Notes under the pieces: generated by a model
The model's database searches: none
Told to the model about the DNA's origin: nothing
Seen by the model: only the letters and a program-made list of their open reading frames with translations
Shown here: positions 55,430 through 64,000 of the stretch, in pieces
Position numbering within the stretch: the first letter of the stretch is position 1
Layout of the letters: each line of letters opens with the position of its first letter
Made by a program: the position numbers and the translations under genes
From: Nectonema munidae
Taxonomy: Eukaryota > Nematomorpha > Nectonematoida > Nectonematidae
Assembly: GCA_030549495.1 (NCBI GenBank)
Contig: JAUIRK010000681.1
Span: 92,087 to 156,086, forward strand
DNA: 64,000 bases
Reading direction: 5' to 3'

Positions 55430-58400
55430 GAGTAAAGAGGGACTAATTAAACTTTGTCCCAAGTTACGCCAGGGTTTGAAATGGTACAGCAAAATCGTTT
55501 TACAATAAAAATACGGTATTTAAAAGAGTATTGAAATTTCGAAAAAATTTATGCCTTATGCATAAATGCTTCCATTGTTCTTGAGATCAAGGACTGCACA
55601 TTAATAAGCTGCTTCTTTATTTTCATTATATTACTCGTTTAAAAAGGACTTAAATTGAAATAAAATAGTTTGTTCGGCAAAATTCATATTTAGCATAAAA
55701 TATACTACATAAAATGTAATCACTCTAAAATCGATAGGCACAGGATACCAATTCACAATCAAATTAAAAATTCGAATATTTTGAGGTAAGCAACTGAATT
55801 AAGTTTGCGTGCTTATTGTCACTCTGTAAATTGTTTTAAAACTTAAAAAAAAATTTTTTTTTTACTTTTTATAATTTGAAAGAAAGCTTGCCATTCGATT
55901 TTTTCTATTTTCTGACAGTTAAAACAGTTTTTTAAGAATTTTGAAGCATGGTCAAACCTAACAAACAACTTAAACATCTTTTTCTTTTCTCTTGTTGATC
56001 AATAAATTTTTTTATTTTTTTTTATTTCTAACTATACTTTGTTTATCCTTTTATTTAAATCTTCAGATTGTTGACATGAAAAGACTTGTAATATTTAAAT
56101 TTGAAATATTTCTTCAAAAATTTTAAAATCTTATATGCAAAAATTATGCATAAAAAATAATATACAAAAAACATTAGCGGATATATATTTTTCAATTAAA
56201 GATTTGAATTTTTTTGTATTATCCGTTTTTTTATGTATTTAGATAGAAATAATTATTTTTTCTATTTGTTCCAAGCCTTCTACATGAAAAATATTGTGGA
56301 TGCATTAATTAGTAAAAATTAAAAAAAGTTTTCTGTTCATTTTTTTTCAAGTCATTATAAAATTAGTAATTTTACATTGCATTTTTCAACGTACAAATCA
56401 ATGTAGAGTATAAGACGAATTTTGATCGAGTTCCGAATTTGCATTTTTCTATATATACTAAATGTCCAGCACAATCTTTATATTAGATTTAAAGATATAG
56501 GAAACACTATGACATAAATAAAAAAATGTATATATTTGAAAAATGACGCCTTAAGATAAGTGTTGAATTTTTAGTGATTTCTTTTTTGCAAATCGACTGG
56601 AGTAAAAAACCCAGCCATCTCTTGCGAATGTTAATCTTAAACCTTTTAAACATTTTCCAAATTATATACTCACTATATATCCTACAACTTATAAGAATTA
56701 AATTTTTGGAATGGCATCATTCACGAGATTCAAATTTGAACATTTAAGATTTATGATCAGCTGTTTTTACCTTTATTGAAAAAAGGAAGAAATTAAAATG
56801 AAAAAACTTTTGTGGGCTGGCAAACAGATGGAGCTTTGTAAAATAAAGTGATTTATACAGTAGAATATTTTATCCAAAAATTTACTAGTTTAGAAATGTA
56901 GTGTTAAGTAGTGTCAATGATGATGCAATCTGTATGTGAAAAAGGGAAAAACTTTTTACTGTTTGTATTTCAATTATTTTCTTTGCTTAGTTAGAGAGAA
57001 GATCTCTTTTGAAATAAAACAAATTACTTTACATCATGAATTGAGAGAAGGAGCATTGTTATGCGGTTATCAGGGTTGAAGGAGGGCGGTAGCGCTAAAA
57101 TGATTTGCAGTTGTAGAACACGGCACTGTTGCCATCAACAGTGGTTTGAGGAGAGTATACTTCTTGACACATAACTCGCATTTGTGTTAATATCCCAATT
57201 TAATAATATTTTTTAGTTTTACCTTTTTTATTTTTAATGAAACAGTATTATGAATGAAGAAAAACTTTTTGTTTGAGTCTTGAAAATTTCTATAGGAGAC
57301 TTCAGGAGATTATATGCGAAAAATCAAAAATATGACATATATTTTTTTTCATATGCAAAACTATGGATGATATTTTAATCAATTTAGTTAAAATTTTGAA
57401 AGGTTCTAAGAGATTTTTGTGAGATTTGGGTGAAAAGGCACACCTACAAAAACGTAACTATTTAAATTAACCCCTATGATAAAGGAAGTCCACAAAAGAC
57501 AAAAACTACTAACAAGTCAAAATCCTTAGCCCAAAGATAAAATCGATACACATACAATAGATTAGATGATTTACGCTTTGAAGAGCACCCTTGCACAATT
57601 TGCATCACATGTAGTTCTGGTCCAAAGAAGAGCTTTGTGCATCCACAAGAACAAATGATCAGGTGTTCATCCTTTAATTCGTATACCACGAGTGCAGAGG
57701 AAGAAGATTTAAGTGATAATGACGAGAGAGATTGCAAATGCAAATGCTGCCTTCAATTAAAGTTTTTCCTAGAGGAGGTGATTATTGAAGAGTATTTACT
57801 TCACAATACAAGATACGTCGGAATACGTGATGCCAAGCAGAGACGCTGACCATAGGCACCACCGCTAAATTCATTTGTTCTTAGGCTAACTTAAACTGAT
57901 ACAGAACAAAAGGCAGCGCTAGGTATACCAAAACACGGCGCATATTAATGTGCCATTTTCACTATAAGTCCGTTCCTACTCATTTTAAATTCATCCTTTT
58001 TCAAAATGAGTTTCTTAACAAATTTATGTTTATTTCTAATTTTTTTTCATACTTATTACTTTTTGTGCTTGTTCATTTCCACTTGATTGCGTATAACTTT
58101 TTTAGCTCAGCGATTCCAAGACATCCAGTAAATTTCAAAAAGTTGAAATTAATAAGAAAAAAAGTTTAAATGAAAAAACTAAACCAAATTAAAAAAAATA
58201 ATAAGAATAACGTAAAAAGAAAGCGATAAAGAATATTAAAATGAAAATGACACGGTAAAAAACAAGAATTAAGTGAAAAAATTGAACTTAAAATAAAAAA
58301 AAAGACGAACTTAAAACGCATGAAGTTAAAATATAACGGTAAAATTCATGTGTCCTAGGATCTGTCAAGAGATACATGATCTTCTAAACTGTTAAATACA

Positions 58401-58530
58401 TTAAAGGATAAAATGCAAGTTGAAATGCCCTATATTTAAAAAGGTTTTTAAGAAATTTTAATGGATAAAATGAACGGTTTTTATTAGTTATTCCGAAACT
58501 ATATACATATTTTATGATATTTATATAAAA
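55430..58530. other. No gene supported
   Basis: Mostly AT-rich. An acidic/Cys-containing plus-strand frame at 57637-57849 (SFNSYTTSAEEEDLSDNDER) is unrecognised and overlaps an opposite frame. The missing first exon of the SLC17-type gene could lie here, but I cannot point to it. Confidence 0.4.
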
Positions 58531-58531
58531 G

Positions 58532-58725
58532 TATGGGGATCTTTTCTTTTAGACGGCCACATCAAGTAATCACCATTTTGTCTGCCTCTTATAGTTATGT
58601 CCTGGTTGCTATAATATTAATAACTATAATTAATTGATAACATAATAAATAAATATAATTAACTATAAAAGGCAGACGAAATGGTGATTACTTTATATGG
58701 CCGTCTAAACGAAAAGACCCAAGTA
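58532..58725. mobile_element. 190-bp hairpin element (MITE) flanked by TA
   Basis: Inverted arms of about 65 bp: the left arm includes CTTTTAGACGGCCAC and GTAATCACCATTTTGTCTGC, and the right arm, on the other strand, includes CGTTTAGACGGCCATAT and GTAATCACCATTTCGTCTGC. The centre is AT-rich. TA stands at both outer borders (58532-58533, 58724-58725), as expected for a Tc1/mariner-type target. No coding capacity. Confidence 0.8.
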
Positions 58726-59859
58726 TGGAATGGAAGGTGTGTCAAGAATATTTTAAGAACTATGAAAGTTGTTTAAGCATCTTTTAATGTAAAAATTGTA
58801 CAAGGCATTGAAACAAGAAATAATAATCGACAATGTGTAATTCCTCACTCGTAGAATTGCCCCTCATTTTTCGTAGTGAGTAAATTGTTCTAGGATCTGG
58901 TTTTGATACTTTAAGATGTTGGATTGGAATCCCAGGATTCCAAATTTATGGTTTATGCTTGGATAGAAGGGGCGTAAATTGCACCTTCTGGATCAAAACT
59001 CTTTACAATACCTTATCCTATCATCTGTATGCTTCATTTAGAACACTAAACGAAAATAGTGTAATACTGCTATAGGAAAAGAGAGTTGAATCAAATAGAA
59101 GATGCTGGAGTAAGAGATGGTTAAGCAAACATAGCCATGACTCTTTATCTTTGCCCAGATTGCGGAATTCTATATCGGTCTTCCCTAATTCCTGATATAA
59201 GGATAGGAATTTGTTTGGTACATTTGAACAATAATAATTGAAAAATATCAATATACGAATTATTGTGTTATGTGAAATGCAATGAGAACTTTGGAGACGC
59301 AACATTTTACCAGATGGCACTTGGCTGAGTTACATTTTGACGCTTAAAATGAAATTTGGGAGTGCTTGGTCATATAAGCATCAAATAGATTATAATTTTA
59401 TAAATAACTATTTTTTTTATATTTTCCAATAAAAAATATATATTCTTATTTTTTTTCTATGAATAATAAATTTATAAAAACTTATTTTTATAAATTAGAA
59501 ATTATACAAAAAGAAGAAATGTATTTTACTCGCAACTACGGCTTCAAGAGACAGTACAGTCACGCGAAGTAAAAAATAAAGCAAATACATCTTCATAATT
59601 ATCATATTAGTCAAAAAGTAAGATTTCAGCTGTTTTACATTTTTGGGCCATAATAAGAAACCAAACTACTTTCATCTCCCTTTGTCGAAGCATCAGGCAT
59701 ATAGAGGATCGAGTTAAAATAACTTTGAATTTTCAGGTGTTTTATCAAAGGTGTTTTGCAAGTTATGAATCATAGAAGCATTTGTACATAAGCTTTAGTA
59801 CTTTGAATACAGTTCTCTTTTGAATTTCCAGCCAATGAAGATCTTTCAAACCAGTATTT

Positions 59860-60450
59860 CCATGTTTTTAATGCCAGGTATAGCTCTTGAACATGCATTT
59901 TTATGTTTTTATTTCTTTTTTTAGGAAAACCAATCAAAAGACTTTACAATAATCAATTTTATCTATATAGTTAGTGAATTTATTGCAGTTTTAAATTGTT
60001 TTTATTAAGATATCTACAAATATTAGGAATATTTTTTAAACTTAAATATCCATCTTTCAAAATTTTTTCTATGTAAGTAATCATTAAATTTTTTTTATCA
60101 AGGATGAATCCCGGTATATTTATTTCATCACTGAAACTAAATGTATATTTTCCAAGCAATGCACCTTTAAATTAAATGTTTTTGTTCTGAGAAGACTTAG
60201 AAATCAGCACAATTTTTATTTTACTTTTATTTAGTTTTAGATTCAACTTTTTCATAATTTTTTTCCAATTTATCAAAAAAGCGTGGAAATTCTTCAAATA
60301 ACAAGTATTTCAAAAATTTTATAAAGATTTGTAGATATATATGTCATTTGCATATTCATGATATTTAAAATTCAAGCTATCAATAAACCTTAAAATAGGA
60401 GTTAAATTAATGTTAAAGAAAATAGGGTCAAGAACAGAATCCAGACGTTC
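59860..60450 (-). pseudogene. LINE reverse transcriptase core fragment
   Basis: Minus-strand reading DSVLDPIFFNINLTPILRFI then FKYHEYANDIYIYKSL corresponds to the GSVLGPLLFNIYLNDL ... YADDTQIYKSL core of CR1/L2-type LINE reverse transcriptases, with the first catalytic-motif Asp changed to Asn. Downstream minus-strand pieces are more diverged. A poly-G tract (60471-60488) adjoins it on the right. It is an old, 5'-truncated copy. Confidence 0.65.
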
Positions 60451-60469
60451 TCCATCCATTAATTCTTTA

Positions 60470-60570
60470 TGGGGGGGGGGGGGGGGGGAGGGTGCATACA
60501 GAGCCCGCGCTACCTATATATTTTTGAGGCAAGTGCCCCCCCTGAAAATTTTCAACTTGCCCCAAGTGTC
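60470..60570. repeat. Poly-G tract and G/C-rich repeat
   Basis: About 18 consecutive G with a following GAGGGTGCATACAGAGCCCG, and further on GCCCCCCCTGAAAATTTTCA. It is similar in kind to the G-tract elements at 2990 and 18710. Confidence 0.5.
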
Positions 60571-61003
60571 TTAACTTAAGAAAAAATTATAAATATTAAC
60601 TTTGAGAAAATTTATGTCATATATTGGAAACAAAACTGTTTGAAAATGTTTAAATGCCTTTATAACAATTTGTTTTTGTAATTTATATAGTACTTTTAGC
60701 TCCCTCTTCCGATAAGATTGTTGATTGAAACCTAGAGATTAAATATGATTTAAAGCAGTTTAATGTAAAAATTTTCAAACCTATTTCAAATTTCAATATG
60801 TTTAAAAGTACATCTGTGTCTAATCCATCTGCAATTGTTATCAGGACAATACGTTTTATTTCAAGCAGGAAAAAACAATGAAACAGGAATGTAATTTTTT
60901 GTTTAAAATGTATAAAGAAAAATTATGAAAAATATGATTTGAAGAGAAATTATTTCACAAAATTATGACTCAATACTTTAGCTCACAATATGCTCCTATA
61001 TGA

Positions 61004-61121
61004 GGATGGTTAATCACAGTTATTTGTGATTTTTATTTTAAGAGTTAGGCGAGCCCTAAGGATCGAACCGCTGACCTTCAACCGTTAATCTGTGTGTACA
61101 TGATAACAACCAATGAGGTTC
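61004..61121 (-). mobile_element. tRNA-derived SINE, family 1, copy 3 (truncated)
   Basis: Minus-strand head GAACCTCATTGGTTGTTATC, B box GGTTCGATCC, and the first part of the body ending GTGATTAACCATC. The ATAGCCTTACGGCTG part present in the other copies is missing. Confidence 0.65.
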
Positions 61122-61129
61122 AAAATATA

Positions 61130-62510
61130 AACTTAGTAAAAAATAATTTTCATAAAGTTAAATTATTTTTAGTTATTTTGTTAGAACATTATCTACTTTA
61201 AGTAGTTAATTTACTACTTACTTCCTAACTTATACGTTTAGAATAGTTTTTACTTGTGTTATTTTTGCATACAATATGTATATTAAGGACGGTTGTAGTA
61301 TTATTAACTAAGAAAAGTGAAGCAATCAATCATATAGAATGCATTGAATTCTAGTGTCTATTGAGAAACCATTTTTAGGAAAAACTTTGTTGTGCCTCCT
61401 CTAGTATTCGAATCACAAGTCATCTGAAAATCGCGTTCAGAGTGATACACAGTTTTTTCAAAGAATTAGTTTCATTTGTCTTGATTAAAACAACTACCTT
61501 CCTTAGTTTTTACATCGATGATTTGATGATAAATATTGTATAGATAATCTCTATTACCTCTTTCATAGGACACTTCCATTTGGCAAGACAAATTTTAAGT
61601 TATTTGAGAGACTTTGCGCAAGTAAACACAACGATTTATCTGTTTCAAGGATGCCTAATGGATTTTGAACGCTTTGTCAAATATAGTAACTAATGAAGAG
61701 TAAGGCCTCCAAAATCTCTTCAAAAAATGCAGACGCATTTTCAACAAATTCTATGTACGCGTCATTTAGAAGTTGTGCCTTCATTTTGGCTTATTTTATA
61801 TCATATTAAAAAAATCTGTGCTCAATGCAGACGTGAGTCTGTCTCTGTCTGCAGAATGAATTCTTGTAAATATGATTGGCATCTAGGTCAGAGCTGGGCA
61901 AACTTCGGTTTCAGAGTAGGTACTGATGGAGTTTCAAACAAAGTTACACCAACTTTAGTTTTCTATATTCATGCATTAAAATTTTGAACTAAATGTGAAC
62001 GCTAGCAAAAATATTAACTAAAAGGGTTGAGAGAAAAATGAGCATACATTTTTGTAATGTTTGAACACAAAATTTTACGTAACTTTCAAAATCTTTGTTT
62101 GCATTCCATGAAAATCTGAAAAATGTTTCACAAGTGACTTTTTAGTATGACAAAATGTAAATCACACATCAGCTCGATTTTTATTGATTTTTTCTCCCTC
62201 TGTATAATTTAGATACGCCTGAACTTCAAAATTTTTATTACTTCTGTCAGGTTGACTTTGTATAAGTGAATATATTTTAGATTTTCATATTTTTCAAAGT
62301 TTTTTTGAGATAGGGTTAGGAATGTCAAAAATAACTAGATAATTGTTTTTTTGTTTATTTCTTTCTATCTAGTTATATAGCGATATTTTAAAATACTGTC
62401 TTAGTATATGATACTAGGATTGACAGGGATTGTACTAATAGCAAAGAAATTTTGTTTCATATAAAAATGTTGACATTTTTTTTAGATAAAATAAAAAATA
62501 TGAATGTTAA
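61130..62510. other. No gene supported
   Basis: AT-rich DNA. A single hAT-like terminal word, CAGAGCTGGGCAAACTTCGG, stands at 61890-61909 without a partner end. Confidence 0.4.
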
Positions 62511-62519
62511 TGATACACT

Positions 62520-64000
62520 CAAATACATTGAAAGCAATGAAAACTTTGTCAATGTGAGAATTTACCTAACATTCAGGAGGAACTATTGACAATTTGAGTA
62601 GAATACAACTTTTATCATCAAGTGATTGCAAATATGGTGATTATGTTTCTGTCAATTTTTCGCAGTCGTCAACTCCTTCAATCCAAGAGTCAGTACAAAG
62701 AAAAAAGAGAACATCATGACAGGATAAAAAAGATCGAACTGCCTACCAAAAAAGATTTGCCAAACATATCCTCTTAATTTTCTTGGGATGCACCATGAAA
62801 TATTTTTAAAGAAAAAGATTTTCACCTGGTGAATTATTTGAAAAATTTTTTGACCACGAAGTTTTCAATATTATACAATTTGAATGTATCAGATATTCCA
62901 GAAAAAGAGGGGATAATCAATTTACTTTGAGCGAGGATGAAATAAAAGTTTTCATTGCAATTTTTTTAACTTCGTTTGCCAACAAGACAATAATATTGGG
63001 AAAAAATGACGATGTATATATCATACAAAAGCTTCAAGAATGAGAAGAATCGTTTCGATGAAATTATAAACTTTTTGCACCTGGAAGAGAACGATCAAAT
63101 CACCAAAGACAAGCTTTCCAAATACGAAGTTTTTTGAGTAAAGTCAATCAGAATTTCATTAAAAATTTTCCTGTGGAAAAAACCATAACATTGATGAAGC
63201 GATGATTCTGTATTAAGATCGTCATTCGGCTAAACAATTTATAAAAGGAAAGCCGATATGTTTTGCATATAAAATTTGGTGTGTTTGCCTTATGCAGGGG
63301 CAGGAGATTCGATTGATTCTGATATTGGTCTTGGAGGTTCTATTGTTTTGAAACTTATGAAAGGTCTTCCAAGATACAAATATCACATATTTGTCGACAA
63401 TGTTTTCTCATCCCTGAGATTTACTTGAGAAAATGGGAATTTCTTATGGTTTGTCAGGAACTGTTTGGTCGAATCATGTGAAGTTTTCTTTTTTCAAAGA
63501 AATTGATATGAAAAAGTAAAAAAGAGACTCTTTTGAGTATATGCTTCTAGAGCCAGAAATTTTTTTGTTGATGAGTTGGAAAGATTGCGGTATAGAAAGA
63601 TGGTCGATGACTGATAAAAAAAATAAAAGTGAACCAGCCTTACATGATTTCAAAATACAACAAAGGAATGCGTGAAGTCGATAGAATGGATCAAAAGATT
63701 TCATTATATCGCATTGGAATTCGTTCAAAAAAAAGGTGGTGGCGATTCTTTTGTTGGATTTTAGACGCTTCTCTTCATAATGCTGGATCAACAGCATATC
63801 GAAAGAACATGATCCTTTAGATCATTTGTCATTCAAGCGGAGAGTAAAGATAGATGTGGTAGATGTCTTCTAAGATAGATGCAAGAGTGCTCAAAGAGTG
63901 AGATCCGATCATTATAATCATATTATGAAAGAAAATGAAAAACAAAGGCGATGTGGGGTATGTCCAGGAAAAGCTAAAACGTCTTGTCGTAAATGTAATG
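62520..64000 (+). pseudogene. piggyBac-C transposase (PGBD3-like), cut by the window edge
   Basis: Plus-strand pieces in changing frames show, in order, a YISYKSFKNEKNRFDEIINF then LHLEENDQITKDKLSKYEVF segment (63014-63135), a catalytic Asp in IDEAMILY and a RHSAKQFIKGKPICFAYKIW block (63195-63280), DSIDSDIGLGGSIVLKLMKG, HIFVDNVFSSLR with the second Asp (about 63395), and from 63629 PYMISKYNKGMREVDRMDQK with the third Asp (63680) and KKRWWRFFCWILDASLHNAG. At the edge a Cys-rich finger begins (RRCGVCPGKAKTSCRKC). It belongs to the PGBD2/3 branch, not to the PGBD4-like branch of piggyBac-A and -B. Several stops and frame changes occur. The left terminal repeat was not found. Confidence 0.85.

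Noticed and set aside
57474-57849. Overlapping frames on both strands, one acidic with Cys residues
   Set aside because: No recognisable domain, no splice context, and the two frames exclude each other; reported only as unassigned.
61727-61987. 86-codon plus-strand frame
   Set aside because: It crosses a hAT-like terminal word (CAGAGCTGGGCAAACT) and has no homology that I can see; chance frame.

Overview
The window is AT-rich animal DNA with long non-coding stretches, G/C homopolymer tracts, tRNA-derived SINEs and many old DNA transposons. Integrator subunit 15 (a metazoan gene) and a multi-exon SLC17-type transporter with long introns point to an invertebrate. An arthropod is my best guess, but the sequence alone does not decide it.

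Host genes. Two are recognisable, both on the minus strand. INTS15 is one uninterrupted 390-codon frame at 3655-4827. An SLC17-family (sialin / vesicular glutamate / phosphate-cotransporter-like) membrane transporter is spread over at least seven exons between 54977 and 31495. The 5' exon with the start codon was not found. Its introns carry a LINE, SINEs, small inverted-repeat elements and, in the largest intron, a hAT element containing a nested piggyBac.

Mobile DNA, left to right: a MULE with iterated-repeat ends (803-2505); a 165-bp G-tract element with a 10-bp target duplication (2990-3154); LINE fragments (5151, 33240, 59860); tRNA-like SINEs of three kinds; several broken ZMYM1/ZBED-type hAT pieces (8250, 14290-15690, 17330-19580); a complete hAT with 8-bp target duplication (19951-22806); 26 bp later a complete piggyBac in TTAA (22833-26514); a degenerate tandem array (27020-27666) beside a composite hAT block (27667-31203); a GTF2IRD2-like hAT (44920-50856) whose zinc-finger codons are interrupted by a second piggyBac (46717-50116); a 190-bp TA-flanked hairpin element (58534-58723); and a third, PGBD3-like piggyBac running off the right edge (62520-64000).

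Themes. Most frameshifts that I could resolve in the transposase frames, and the one in the SLC17 gene, fall in A/T mononucleotide runs. Either these runs decay first or the assembly has homopolymer indel errors. The two PGBD4-like piggyBacs share a short intron at the same codon position, so that intron belongs to the family. I see no single new gene system. The most unusual structures are the nested insertion, the iterated-end MULE, the 36-bp tRNA-like minisatellite, the ~140-bp degenerate array, and an unrecognised, less AT-rich coding-like block at 38120-39540.
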